Shown in pieces: positions 39,457 through 49,089 of a stretch of 64,000 nt of DNA. The notes under the pieces are model-generated. The model saw nothing but the letters and a program-made list of their open reading frames with translations, was not told the origin of the DNA and ran no database searches. A program made the position numbers and the translations under genes. Each line of letters opens with the position of its first letter. The stretch's first letter is position 1. Origin of the DNA: Allobosea sp. CRIB-10. GTDB taxonomy: Bacteria; Pseudomonadota; Alphaproteobacteria; Rhizobiales; Beijerinckiaceae. The stretch is from contig NZ_FOKP01000014.1 of the NCBI RefSeq assembly GCF_900112185.1, positions 89,036 through 153,035 on the forward strand. Direction: 5' to 3'.

Positions 39457-40977
39457 ATGACCAAGATGACCCGCCGCCACGCGTTCCGCGTCCTCGGCGC
39501 TCCAGCAGCCCTTGCCGCCACCGCCCCGGTCGCGAAGGCGCAGACGCCGCCTGCCAGCTTCACGCTGCTGCTCGTCAACGACATCTACAAGATGAGCGAC
39601 GACAAGGGCAAAGGCGGCTTCGCCCGGGCGGCCGGCATCGCCAAGGCCGAGCGCGCGCGTGGCGTGCCCGTCCTGTTCTGCCATGCCGGCGACTGTTATT
39701 CGCCCTCGCTGATGTCGGGCTTCGACCAGGGCGCCCATATCGTCGCGATGCAGAACAAGATGGGCATCGACGTCTTCGTGCCCGGCAATCACGAATTCGA
39801 CTTCGGCAAGGAGAACTATCTCAAGCTCGCAGCCGCCCAGACCTATCCGACCTTCGCGGCCAATCTGCGCGATGCAGCCGGCAATCCCCTGCCCGGTCAC
39901 AAGGATTCGCAGATCTTCGAGCTCGGCGGCATCAAGGTCGGCGTGATCGGCACGACCTACGATCCGACGCCGCAGCTCTCCAATCCCGGCGACCTCAAAT
40001 TCTCCTCGACCATGGAGGCGCTGCGGCGCGAGGCCCGCAAGCTGAAATCGGAGGGTGCCGACATCCTCGTCGGCGTGGTCCATGCCGACCGGAAGACGGA
40101 TTACGAGATCGTGCGCTCGCGCGTCGTCGACATCCTGCTCACCGGCCACGATCACGACCTCGCCATCGCCTATGACGGCAAGGTGGTGATGGTCGAGTCG
40201 AACGAGGAGGGCAATTACGTCACCGCGATCGACATCGCCGCCAAGGCGACGGGCGAGGGCGCCAATCGCAAGGTCGAGTGGACACCGACCTTCCGCGTCA
40301 ACGACAGCCGCGCCGCGACGCCCGATCCCGAGGTCGCGGCCATCGTCAAGGGCTATGAGAGCGAGCTGTCGAAGGAGCTCGACATCGAGATCGGGACGCT
40401 GGGCGCCCCGCTCGATTCCCGCACTAGCGTGATTCGCACGCAGGAGACCGCGATCGGCAACCTGATCGCCGATGCGATCCGGGCCGCGACCGGCGCGCAG
40501 CTCGCCATCACCAATGCCGGCGGCATCCGCGCCAACAAGCAATATCCCGCCGGCCACAAGCTGACGCGGCGCGACGTGTTGAGCGAACTGCCCTTCGGCA
40601 ATGCGACGTCCATGGTCGAGATTACCGGCAAGGATGTGAAGGACGCGATCGAGAACGGCTTGCGCGATGCGCCGCAGGGCTCCGGCCGCTTCCCGGTGGT
40701 GTCGGGCTTCACCTTCGAGGCCGACCTCAAGCAGCCGCAGGGCTCGCGCGTCACCTCCGTCAAGGTCGACGGCAAGGAGATCGACCCGGCCGGTAAATAT
40801 ACGGTCGCCACCAACAACTTCATGCTGACTGGCGGCGACGGCTACACCGCGCTCGGCCGCGGCAAGACGCTGATCGGCCTGACCGACGGCAAGCTGATGG
40901 CGAACGAGGTGATGGTCTATATCCGCCGCCTCGGCACGGTCGAGGCCAAGGTCGAGGGGCGGGCAGTCCTGAAGTGA
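39457..40977 (+). CDS. 5'-nucleotidase/UshA-like metallophosphatase, Tat-type signal
   Basis: A 506-aa exported protein. The N-terminus MTRRHAFRVLGAPAAL is a twin-arginine-type signal. The calcineurin-like domain has GDCYSP, VPGNHEFDFG and TGHDHDLAI. The C-terminal substrate domain has TNAGGIRANKQ and VATNNFMLTGGDGY. It should release phosphate from nucleotides or similar esters in the periplasm. The first metal motif reads NDIYK, where families usually have Asp-x-His, so one metal ligand seems replaced. The end overlaps ung by four bases (GTGA). Confidence 0.85.
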   Translation: MTKMTRRHAFRVLGAPAALAATAPVAKAQTPPASFTLLLVNDIYKMSDDKGKGGFARAAGIAKAERARGVPVLFCHAGDCYSPSLMSGFDQGAHIVAMQNKMGIDVFVPGNHEFDFGKENYLKLAAAQTYPTFAANLRDAAGNPLPGHKDSQIFELGGIKVGVIGTTYDPTPQLSNPGDLKFSSTMEALRREARKLKSEGADILVGVVHADRKTDYEIVRSRVVDILLTGHDHDLAIAYDGKVVMVESNEEGNYVTAIDIAAKATGEGANRKVEWTPTFRVNDSRAATPDPEVAAIVKGYESELSKELDIEIGTLGAPLDSRTSVIRTQETAIGNLIADAIRAATGAQLAITNAGGIRANKQYPAGHKLTRRDVLSELPFGNATSMVEITGKDVKDAIENGLRDAPQGSGRFPVVSGFTFEADLKQPQGSRVTSVKVDGKEIDPAGKYTVATNNFMLTGGDGYTALGRGKTLIGLTDGKLMANEVMVYIRRLGTVEAKVEGRAVLK

Positions 40978-41672
40978 GCGGCTTTCGCGCGGCGCTCGAC
41001 GCCTTTCTGGCTTCGCCTGCCTCGGCCTCCTGGCGCGATCTCTCCGTCTTCAGCAATGGGACGGTGGAGCGCGCTTGCGCCGCCGTCGATGCCGAGCGCG
41101 ACGTTGGCCATGTCGTGGCGCCTGCGCCGGAGCGCTTCCTGGCCGCGCTGGCACTGACGCCGCTCGATCAGGTTCGCGTCGTCATCCTCGGCCAGGATCC
41201 CTATCCGACGCCCGGCCATGCCAACGGGCTCGCCTTCTCCTATGCCGGGCCGCCGCCGCTGCCGCGCTCGCTGGTCAACATCTACAAGGAGCGGGCCGAG
41301 GACCTTCACCTTGCTGCACCTGCCGACGGCGACCTGTCGCCTTGGGCGAAGCAGGGCGTTCTGCTGCTCAATACCGCGCTGACGGTGCGCGAGGGCGCGA
41401 CCCAGGCCGGCACGCATCTCAAGCTCGGCTGGCGGGCGGTGACCGACGAGATCCTCGCGGCCGTCTCGCAGCGGCGGCCGCATGTCGTGTTCATCCTGTG
41501 GGGCGGCCCGGCGCAGGCCAAGCGTGCCCTGATCGACGAGAGCAGGCATCTCGTCATCGCCAGCGCCCATCCCTCGCCGCTGTCGGCGCGGCGCGGCTTT
41601 TTCGGCTCGAAGCCGTTCAGCCAGGCGAATGACTGGCTGAAGGCGAAAGGGGAGGCGCCGATCGCGTGGTGA
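40974..41672 (+). CDS. ung: Uracil-DNA glycosylase (family 1)
   Basis: A 232-aa enzyme that removes uracil from DNA. Motif A is GQDPYPTPGHANGLAFS (the catalytic Asp is residue 75), where the usual Gln of PGQA is His. Motif B is HPSPLSARRGFFGSKPFS with the catalytic His. It begins with GTG at 40974 inside the end of the 5'-nucleotidase gene, so the two are coupled. Length is normal for Ung. It converges on the CoA-ligase gene with 3 bases between the stops. Confidence 0.94.
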   Translation: MSGFRAALDAFLASPASASWRDLSVFSNGTVERACAAVDAERDVGHVVAPAPERFLAALALTPLDQVRVVILGQDPYPTPGHANGLAFSYAGPPPLPRSLVNIYKERAEDLHLAAPADGDLSPWAKQGVLLLNTALTVREGATQAGTHLKLGWRAVTDEILAAVSQRRPHVVFILWGGPAQAKRALIDESRHLVIASAHPSPLSARRGFFGSKPFSQANDWLKAKGEAPIAW

Positions 41673-41675
41673 GGG

Positions 41676-42908
41676 CTACCCGACCGGCCGCTCGTCGGCG
41701 ATGACCTTGCCGTCGTTCGGCAGGGCGCCAAGCGGCAGCACCTCGACCGAGCCCTTGAGCTTGGTGACCTGCTGCAGGGTCGAGGAGACCGCGTCGATGA
41801 AGCCCTTCGGCTCGGCATAGATCTCAGCCTTGAGCGTCATCGTGTCGAGCTCGTTGGCGCGGCCGATCACGAGCCGGAGCTTGGCGATCTCGGCATGGCG
41901 GCGGGCGATCTCGGCGACCTGCTCGGGCCGCACGAACATGCCCTTGACCTTCGCCGTCTGGTCGGCGCGGCCGAGCCAGCCCTTGATCCTCGCATTGGTG
42001 CGCCCGCTTGCGCTCACCCCCGGCAGGACCGCGGTGAGGTCGCCGACGGCAAGGCGGATTTGCGGGTGGTGCGGGTCGAGATTGGTGACGACGATCTCGC
42101 CGACCTCGCCCTCGGCGACGGGATCGCCGGTGCCGGGGCGGACGATCTCGACGATCAGGTTCTCGTTCAGAACCATGCCATCGCGGGCGCTGGTCTCATA
42201 GGCGATCAGCCCGATATCGGCGGTGGCGTAGAGCTGGTAGGCGTCGATGCCGCGTTCACGCACCCAGGCCTGCAGCGAGGGTGGGAAGGCGGCGCCCGAG
42301 ACGATCGCGCGCTTCAGGCAGGAGCTGTCGACGCCGCGGCTGTCGGCCGCCTCGATCAGCAGCTTCAGGAAATCCGGCGTGCCGGTATAGGCGCTCGGCT
42401 GGTAGGCGCCGATCACCTCCATCTGCTGCTCGGTATTGCCGGGCCCAGCCGGGATGACGGCGCAGCCGATGGCGCGCGCCGCCGAATCCATGATGAAGCC
42501 GCCGGGCGTCAGATGGTAGCCGAAGGTGTTGAGGACGATGTCTCCCTTACGGAAGCCGGCAGCGTAGAGACCGCGGGCGGTACCCCAGGGATCGCTGCCG
42601 GTGCCCTCGGGCTCGAAGATCGGGCCGGGCGAGGTGAAGAGCCGGCCGAAGGAACCGAGCGGGGAGCCGACCAAGCCGCCGAAGGGAGGAGTATCCTTGT
42701 GCAGCGCCGGCAGGTCGGCCTTGCGCAGCACCGGCAGCTTGGCGAGGGCGGCGCGATCGGTGATGGCAGCCGGGTCGATACCCTTCAGATACGTGGCATA
42801 GCCCGGCGTCGCCAGCGCGGCGGCGAGCACGGCCGGTAGCCGGGCGAAGAGGTCGGCCTCGCGCCGCTCGGGCGGCCGGGTCTCGAGATCGTCGAAATGC
42901 TCGCTCAT
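41676..42908 (-). CDS. Phenylacetate-CoA ligase family protein (PaaK-like)
   Basis: A 410-aa AMP-forming acyl-CoA ligase. Recognisable parts are YATYLKGIDPAAITD, the glycine-rich GTGSDPWGTARGLYAAGF region, YQPSAYTGTPDFLKLL, GEVGEIVVTNL and the C-terminal GRADQTAKVKGMFVRPEQV. It would activate an aromatic or other carboxylic acid. It ends the minus-strand cluster of acyl-CoA synthetase and Liv-type transporter genes, which suggests it acts on the imported substrate. The Ser/Thr-rich AMP loop is less regular than in PaaK proper. Confidence 0.85.
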   Translation of the reverse strand: MSEHFDDLETRPPERREADLFARLPAVLAAALATPGYATYLKGIDPAAITDRAALAKLPVLRKADLPALHKDTPPFGGLVGSPLGSFGRLFTSPGPIFEPEGTGSDPWGTARGLYAAGFRKGDIVLNTFGYHLTPGGFIMDSAARAIGCAVIPAGPGNTEQQMEVIGAYQPSAYTGTPDFLKLLIEAADSRGVDSSCLKRAIVSGAAFPPSLQAWVRERGIDAYQLYATADIGLIAYETSARDGMVLNENLIVEIVRPGTGDPVAEGEVGEIVVTNLDPHHPQIRLAVGDLTAVLPGVSASGRTNARIKGWLGRADQTAKVKGMFVRPEQVAEIARRHAEIAKLRLVIGRANELDTMTLKAEIYAEPKGFIDAVSSTLQQVTKLKGSVEVLPLGALPNDGKVIADERPVG

Positions 42909-42937
42909 CGCTCTTGCCCTTGGAAATGGTGCCCGGC

Positions 42938-43612
42938 CTATCGGCGCAGGATGCGAAGGAAATTGAGCAGTCCCATCAGGGAGGCCGCGACATAGGTCAT
43001 CGCTGCGGCCCTCAGCACCCCGCGTGCGGCGGGCATGTCGTCCGGGTGCAGGTAGCCGTCCTGCTGGAGGATCGGGAGCGCCTTGCCGAAGCTGGCGTCG
43101 AACTCCACCGGCAGCGTCACGAGATGGACGACAAGGCCGATGCCGAGCAGCGCCAGCACCGCGGCGAACTGCGCGAAAAGCACACCCGGCGCCCGCACCA
43201 GGATCATCACCAGCGGTGCGGTGACGAGCACCACCATCGCGACCTTGTCGACCTTGCCCAGCAGCCGGGCGAGGCTGGTTCGGATATCGAAGAGGCGGCT
43301 GCCCTGCGCATGCTGCAGCGCATGGGCGACCTCGTGGGTGGCAACGGCGACGGCGGTGATCGAGCGGCCGTCATGATTGCCGGGCGAAAGCCGCACGGCA
43401 CGGGCGTCGGGATCGTAGTGATCGCCGGCGGCGGTGATCTCGACGGGGATTGTCTGCAGGCCGAAACGATCGAGCAGATGGCGGGCAAGTTCGCCGCCGG
43501 TGCCGGGAAGGTCTGGCCTGTCTGCGGCGTGCCTGTCCATTTCGTAGCGGACCCAGAATTGCGGACCGTAGATGACGGCGACGAGAAGGAGGGCGAGGAC
43601 GACATAGAGCAT
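42938..43612 (-). CDS. YugP-type membrane zinc metallopeptidase
   Basis: A 224-aa membrane protein. One N-terminal helix is followed by the zinc motif HEVAHALQH (His93, Glu94, His97), then two to three further helices at about 120-165 and at the C-terminus. VEFDASFGKAL after the helices is the conserved third-ligand region of the YugP family. Its substrates are unknown. It sits between livF and the PaaK-like gene, 31-32 bases from livF, a position that looks incidental to the transport function. Confidence 0.87.
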   Translation of the reverse strand: MLYVVLALLLVAVIYGPQFWVRYEMDRHAADRPDLPGTGGELARHLLDRFGLQTIPVEITAAGDHYDPDARAVRLSPGNHDGRSITAVAVATHEVAHALQHAQGSRLFDIRTSLARLLGKVDKVAMVVLVTAPLVMILVRAPGVLFAQFAAVLALLGIGLVVHLVTLPVEFDASFGKALPILQQDGYLHPDDMPAARGVLRAAAMTYVAASLMGLLNFLRILRR

Positions 43613-43643
43613 GACCGGCTCCTGCCCGCCGATCCCGGCCGGA

Positions 43644-44489
43644 CTATGACAGCCAGCGCTTGCGGCGCTTGTAGCTCTTGACCTCGCGGAAGGACTTCTT
43701 GTTGCCCTCGGCGACGCCCAGATAGAATTCCTTCACGTCCTCGTTCTCGCGCAGCATCTTGGCTTCGCCGTCCATGACGACGCGGCCGGTTTCCATGATG
43801 TAGCCATAGGTGGCGTAGCGCAGCGCCATGTTGGTGTTCTGCTCGGCGACGAGGAAGGAGACGTCCTCCTTGTCGTTGAGCTGACGAACGATCTCGAAGA
43901 TTTCCTCGACGATCTGCGGCGCGAGGCCCATGGACGGCTCGTCGAGCAGGATCATCTTGGGTTTGCTCATCATGGCGCGGCCGATGGCGCACATCTGCTG
44001 CTCGCCGCCGGAGGTGTAGCCGGCCTGCGAGCCGCGGCGCTGCTTCAGTCGCGGGAAGAGCTCGTAGATCTTCTCGAGGTCGCGCTTGATCGCGGCGTTG
44101 CCGTCGCGGCGAGTGAAGGCGCCGGTCAGCAGGTTCTCCTCGATCGAGAGATGGCCGAAGCAGTGCCGGCCTTCCATCACCTGGATGCAGCCGCGGCGCA
44201 CCAGTTCGTTCGGCGACATCTTGTCGACCCGCTCGCCGTCGAAGACGATCGAGCCCTTGGTGACTTCGCCGCGCTCGGCCTTGAGCAGGTTCGAGATCGC
44301 CTTCAGCGTCGTGGTCTTGCCGGCGCCGTTGGCACCGAGGATCGCGACGATGCCCTTGCGCGGGACCTGTAGCGAGACGCCCTTCAGCACCAGGATGACG
44401 TGATCATAGATCACCTCGATATTGTTCAGCGACAGGATCGTGTCCGTCGCCGCGGCGGTGGCGGGCTTCTCGAGGATGGCGGTCGACAT
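43644..44489 (-). CDS. livF: Branched-chain-type ABC transporter ATP-binding protein LivF
   Basis: A 281-aa ATPase. Walker A is GANGAGKTT, GRHCFGHLSIEENL fits the Q-loop region, the signature TSGGEQQMCAIGRAMM and Walker B IILLDEPSMGLAP-like MILLDEPSMGLAP follow, and FLVAEQNTNMAL is the H-region. It pairs with LivG on the LivHM permease. The C-terminal 35 residues (REVKSYKRRKRW) are basic and longer than in LivF proper, as in transporters linked to acyl-CoA synthetases. A repeat separates it from livK. Confidence 0.9.
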   Translation of the reverse strand: MSTAILEKPATAAATDTILSLNNIEVIYDHVILVLKGVSLQVPRKGIVAILGANGAGKTTTLKAISNLLKAERGEVTKGSIVFDGERVDKMSPNELVRRGCIQVMEGRHCFGHLSIEENLLTGAFTRRDGNAAIKRDLEKIYELFPRLKQRRGSQAGYTSGGEQQMCAIGRAMMSKPKMILLDEPSMGLAPQIVEEIFEIVRQLNDKEDVSFLVAEQNTNMALRYATYGYIMETGRVVMDGEAKMLRENEDVKEFYLGVAEGNKKSFREVKSYKRRKRWLS

Positions 44490-44498
44490 TGAACCTCC

Positions 44499-44633
44499 AA
44501 TCCTTCTCCCCTCGAGGGAGAAGGTGGCCCGGCGTCAGCCGGGTCGGATGAGGGACGGACGGATGAGGTGGTGCAAGACTTCCCTCATCCGTCTGCTTCG
44601 CAGATACCTTCTCCCCCGAGGGGAGAAGGATTG
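44499..44633. repeat. Intergenic repeat, family D, copy between livK and livF
   Basis: The two ends are inverses: AATCCTTCTCCCCTCGAGGG (44499 on) and CCCCGAGGGGAGAAGGATT (to 44633), each also self-complementary. Inside are GGCCCGGCGTCAGCCGGGTC, CGGATGAGG and its inverse CCTCATCCG, and CTGCTTCGCAG. The element divides livK from livF within one operon, so it may uncouple binding-protein expression from that of downstream genes. A second full copy is at 63787-63918. Confidence 0.75.
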
Positions 44634-44645
44634 GCACTCGTCAGG

Positions 44646-45974
44646 TCAGGACGACTTCTCGCAAGGCTCGGTGCGCTTGGGCCAATTGCCGGCCTTCTCG
44701 ACATAGTCCTTGGCGTTGGCCTCGATCAGCGGCCGGACCTCGTCCTTCATCGGCTCGATCCAGTCGCCCTTCTGGGTCCACTTGGTGCCGTCCCATTCGG
44801 CGACATAGGCCTTGTGGTGACCGGAATGGTCGGTGCAGCTGACCTTCACCGGCGAGGCGAAGCCGGCCATGCCGATCTCCTTGAGGCGGGCCTCGTCGAT
44901 GTTCAGGTTCTCGAGCCCGCGGCGCATGTCCTCCGGGGTGATCACCTTCTTGCCTGTCAGCTTCTGGGCGGTGCGGATCGCCTCGACCACGAGCATCGAG
45001 TTGTAGACGCCGCGATTATAGAGGTTCTCGCCGACCTTCTCCTTCGGCGTCGTGCTCTTGCCCTTATCCACGACATGCTTGAGGATGTCCTGGATCACCG
45101 GGAAGTTCTGGCCGGCCGCGTTGAAGTTCAGCGAACGGTAGCCCTTGGCCTCGGCGCCGCCGGCGCGCGCGTCGTCGTCACCGCCGGCCCACCAGACGCC
45201 GACCAGCTTGTTGATCGGGAAGTTGTTCTTGATGGCTTCCTTGACCGCGGTCGGGTTCATCGCGCCCCAGCCCTGGTTGTAGAGGAAGTCCGGCCGGTCG
45301 CGCCGGATCGAGAGCCAGAGCGAGCCCTGATTCTGCATGTCGGCCGCGGCGACCGGATAGAGCTTGAGCTCGAAGCCGTATTTCTTGGCGAGGCTCTCGA
45401 GCACCGGGATCGGCTCCTTGCCGAAGGGTGCGTCGAGATGGATCAGGCCGAGCTTCTTGCCCTTGAGCTTGTCCATGCCGCCGAGCTCGTTGGCCATGTG
45501 CTTCACCATCACCGAGGCGCCGTCCCAATAGGTCAGCGGCGGGATGAAGACCCAGGGGAAGTTGGTGCCGTCGGCCGAGGCCGAGAGGCCGTAGGCCATC
45601 GACAGGATCGGCAGCTTGTCGACATGGGCGCGCGGGATCGCGGCCAGCGTCGCGCCGGTCGACCACGGGCTGTAGACGATGGTCTTCGACTTGACCTGCT
45701 CGTAGCACTCGATCGACTTCTTGGTGTCGTAGCCGGTCTCGCACTCCTCATAGACGATCTTGACGCCGTTCACGCCGCCGTCGCGCTCGTTGATCATCGA
45801 GATGTAGTCGCGCATGCCGTCGCCGATCGGAATGCCCGAGCCCGAGAAAGGGCCGGTGCGATAGGCGTTGTTGGAGAAGTAGATCGTCTCCTGCGCATAG
45901 GCCGGGGCGGCGATCGCACCGGCGGCGAGAAGCGCGCCGACGGCGACGCTCCTGATGATGCTGCTCGTTTTCAT
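44646..45974 (-). CDS. livK: Branched-chain-type ABC transporter substrate-binding protein
   Basis: A 442-aa exported binding protein. A signal peptide covers residues 1-27 (ends APAYAQE). The mature part opens ETIYFSNNAYRTGPFSGSG and continues with MRDYISMINERDGGVNGVKI and YEECETGYDTKKSIECYEQ, typical of the Liv-like Peripla_BP_6 fold. At 442 aa it is longer than LivJ/LivK (about 370), like binding proteins encoded beside acyl-CoA synthetases and presumed to bind aromatic or fatty-type acids. The symbol is given by position only. Confidence 0.87.
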   Translation of the reverse strand: MKTSSIIRSVAVGALLAAGAIAAPAYAQETIYFSNNAYRTGPFSGSGIPIGDGMRDYISMINERDGGVNGVKIVYEECETGYDTKKSIECYEQVKSKTIVYSPWSTGATLAAIPRAHVDKLPILSMAYGLSASADGTNFPWVFIPPLTYWDGASVMVKHMANELGGMDKLKGKKLGLIHLDAPFGKEPIPVLESLAKKYGFELKLYPVAAADMQNQGSLWLSIRRDRPDFLYNQGWGAMNPTAVKEAIKNNFPINKLVGVWWAGGDDDARAGGAEAKGYRSLNFNAAGQNFPVIQDILKHVVDKGKSTTPKEKVGENLYNRGVYNSMLVVEAIRTAQKLTGKKVITPEDMRRGLENLNIDEARLKEIGMAGFASPVKVSCTDHSGHHKAYVAEWDGTKWTQKGDWIEPMKDEVRPLIEANAKDYVEKAGNWPKRTEPCEKSS

Positions 45975-46080
45975 AGGCCTTCCTCCGTGGTTGCCGGGTC
46001 CGGCCGAGCCGTCCCGTCTTCGCTTGCCCGCCGCTTGAAGACCGCGGCGGGTCGTTGTCCTTGGGTCCTGCTCCCCCGCC

Positions 46081-47160
46081 TCAATAGGGGAAGGGCCACG
46101 TCCGCAATTTCTGCTTTCCGATCTGCCAGAGCCGGGCGAGGCCGTGCGGCTCGACGATCAGGAAGATGATGATCAGCGCGCCGACCAGCATGAAGGTGAC
46201 GTGCTCGGCGGTGGCGCCGCCGATCGGCACGCCCAGCGCCGGCAGGCCGAATTTCAGAGCCGTCGGCAGGGCCGAGAGGAAGGCGGCGCCGAAGAAGGAG
46301 CCGATCAGCGAGCCCAGGCCGCCGATGATCACCATGAACAGGATGGTGAAGGAGAGGCGGATGGTGAAGACGTCGTTGGCCTCGCCGCCGCCATACCAGA
46401 GGAAGATCATCATCGCCCCGGCGACCCCGGCGAAATAGGAGGAGACGGCGAAGGCGGTGAGCTTGGCGTTGAGCAGCTTGATGCCCATCAGCTCGGCGGC
46501 GATGTCCATGTCGCGCACGGCCATCCAGGATCGCCCCAGCTTTCCATGAACCAGGTTCGAGGCGAACCAGGTCAGCACCACGACGAGGCCGAGGCAGACG
46601 AAATAGCGCGTCTCCGGCGTCGCGGACGCGCCGGTGATCGGCAGGCCGAACAGGGTGCGCTGCGGCACCTCGATCGCACCCGAGGCGTTGTAGTTGAACA
46701 GCCAGGGCACGCGCACGAAGGCCCATTGCAGGAAGAACTGCGCGGCGAGCGTGGCGACGGCGAGATAGAAGCCCTTGATCCGCAGCGAGGGCAGGCCGAA
46801 CAGCACGCCGATCGCCGCCGAGAACAGCCCGGACACTAGGATCAGGACGATGATGTTCACGCCCGGGAAGAAGGTCGTCAGCTTGTAGCAGGAATAGGCG
46901 CCGACACCCATGAAGGCGGCGGTGCCGAGCGAGATCAGCCCGGTATAGCCGGTGAGGATGTTGAGCCCGATCGCCGCCAGCGAGAGCACCAGGAACGGGA
47001 TCATCACCGAGGCGATGAAGAAGTCGTTTCCGGTCAGCGGGATGCCGATGAAGGCGATCGCGAGGATGACGGCGATGCCGATCCGGTCCTGCCGGAGCGG
47101 GAACACGGCCATGTCGGCGGCGTAGGTCGATTTGTATTGGCCGGCTTCGCGGTAGAACAC
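46081..47160 (-). CDS. livM: Branched-chain-type ABC transporter permease LivM
   Basis: A 359-aa permease with about ten hydrophobic helices. GLNILTGYTGLISLGTAAFMGVGAY, read in two parts, is the hallmark of LivM, followed by GLPSLRIKGFYLAVATLAAQF and the EAA-like loop region MAVRDMDIAAELMG. It forms the channel with LivH. It lies 11 bases downstream of livH and 106 bases upstream of the binding-protein gene. Confidence 0.92.
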   Translation of the reverse strand: MFYREAGQYKSTYAADMAVFPLRQDRIGIAVILAIAFIGIPLTGNDFFIASVMIPFLVLSLAAIGLNILTGYTGLISLGTAAFMGVGAYSCYKLTTFFPGVNIIVLILVSGLFSAAIGVLFGLPSLRIKGFYLAVATLAAQFFLQWAFVRVPWLFNYNASGAIEVPQRTLFGLPITGASATPETRYFVCLGLVVVLTWFASNLVHGKLGRSWMAVRDMDIAAELMGIKLLNAKLTAFAVSSYFAGVAGAMMIFLWYGGGEANDVFTIRLSFTILFMVIIGGLGSLIGSFFGAAFLSALPTALKFGLPALGVPIGGATAEHVTFMLVGALIIIFLIVEPHGLARLWQIGKQKLRTWPFPY

Positions 47161-47171
47161 GGGTCAGCCTC

Positions 47172-48245
47172 TCAGATGCGTTCGATGATCTTGTCGCCGA
47201 ACAGGCCCTGCGGCCGGAACAGCAGGAAGCCCAGCGCGATGAAATAGGCGAGCCAGCTCTCGATGCCGCCGCCGATCAGCGGGCCCCAGTAGAACTCGCC
47301 GAGCTTCTCGCCGATGCCGATGATCAGCCCGCCGACGATGGCGCCCGGGATCGAGGTGAAGCCGCCGAGGATCAGCACGGGGAGCGCCTTCAGCGCCACG
47401 ATCTCGAGCGCGAAGGAGACGTCCGAGCGCGCGCCCCACATGATGCCGGTGATCAGCGCGACGATGCCGGCGGTGAACCAGACGATCACCCAGATCTGGT
47501 TGAGCGAGATGCCGACCGAGAGCGCCGCCTTGTGGCTGTCGGCGACGGCCCGCAGAGCGCGGCCGATGCGGGTATACTGGAAGAACAGGGCCAGCACGGC
47601 GATCATCAGCGAGGCGATGATCGCGGCGGCGATGTCGATCTTCTGCAGCGAGACCAGGCCGCCGAGGATCTTCAGGTCGATCGCCCCCTTGGGCAGATAG
47701 AGCTGGTCGGCGATCATCTGCTTGGGATTGCCGCCGAAGATGGATTCGCCGAAGCCGATCAGGAAATAGGTGATCCCGAAGGTCGCCATGAACAGGATGA
47801 TGTCGGGCTGGTTGACCAGCGGGCGCAGCACCACGCGCTCGATCGTCACGGCCAGCGCGAACATCACGCCGAGCGTCAGGATCACGGCGAGAAAGGCCGG
47901 CACGCCCTTCTCGTAGAGGCCGACCAGCGTCAGCGCCGCGAACACCACCATGATGCCCTGGGCGAAGTTGAACACGCCCGAGGCTTTGAAGATCAGCACG
48001 AAGCCGAGCGCGATCAGCGCGTAGAGCACGCCGGAGACCAGGCCCTCCCAGATCGTCTGGGCGAGCAGGTCGGGCGCCTGCGCCATCTGGTTGAACGGGT
48101 CGACGAAGATGGCGTGGATCGTGCCGGTCGGGTCGAGGCGGGCGCCGATCAGCGCGGCGGCGACGAGGCCGACGACGATCAGGCCGGCCTTGACCCAGCC
48201 ATTGGCGAGGAGATTGGGCGCGGGCTGCGCGGCGATGTCGCTCAT
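47172..48245 (-). CDS. livH: Branched-chain-type ABC transporter permease LivH
   Basis: A 357-aa permease with about eight to nine helices. GVLYALIALGFVLIFKASGVFNFAQG (read in two parts) is the LivH signature, and GRALRAVADSHKAALSVGISLN is the cytoplasmic loop that contacts the ATPase. The N-terminus is about 60 residues longer than E. coli LivH (308 aa) and includes an extra helix and a short periplasmic segment. ATG 48245 is chosen; the frame extends to 48299. Confidence 0.92.
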   Translation of the reverse strand: MSDIAAQPAPNLLANGWVKAGLIVVGLVAAALIGARLDPTGTIHAIFVDPFNQMAQAPDLLAQTIWEGLVSGVLYALIALGFVLIFKASGVFNFAQGIMVVFAALTLVGLYEKGVPAFLAVILTLGVMFALAVTIERVVLRPLVNQPDIILFMATFGITYFLIGFGESIFGGNPKQMIADQLYLPKGAIDLKILGGLVSLQKIDIAAAIIASLMIAVLALFFQYTRIGRALRAVADSHKAALSVGISLNQIWVIVWFTAGIVALITGIMWGARSDVSFALEIVALKALPVLILGGFTSIPGAIVGGLIIGIGEKLGEFYWGPLIGGGIESWLAYFIALGFLLFRPQGLFGDKIIERI

Positions 48246-48273
48246 GCGCTCATGTCCTTGCTTGCGGCGGCCA

Positions 48274-49085
<812 letters not shown>

Positions 49086-49089
<4 letters not shown>

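Noticed and set aside
44568..46169. Plus-strand 533-codon frame opposite the binding-protein gene
   Set aside because: It is antisense to a clear Liv-type binding protein with signal peptide, and its own sequence has no recognisable domain.
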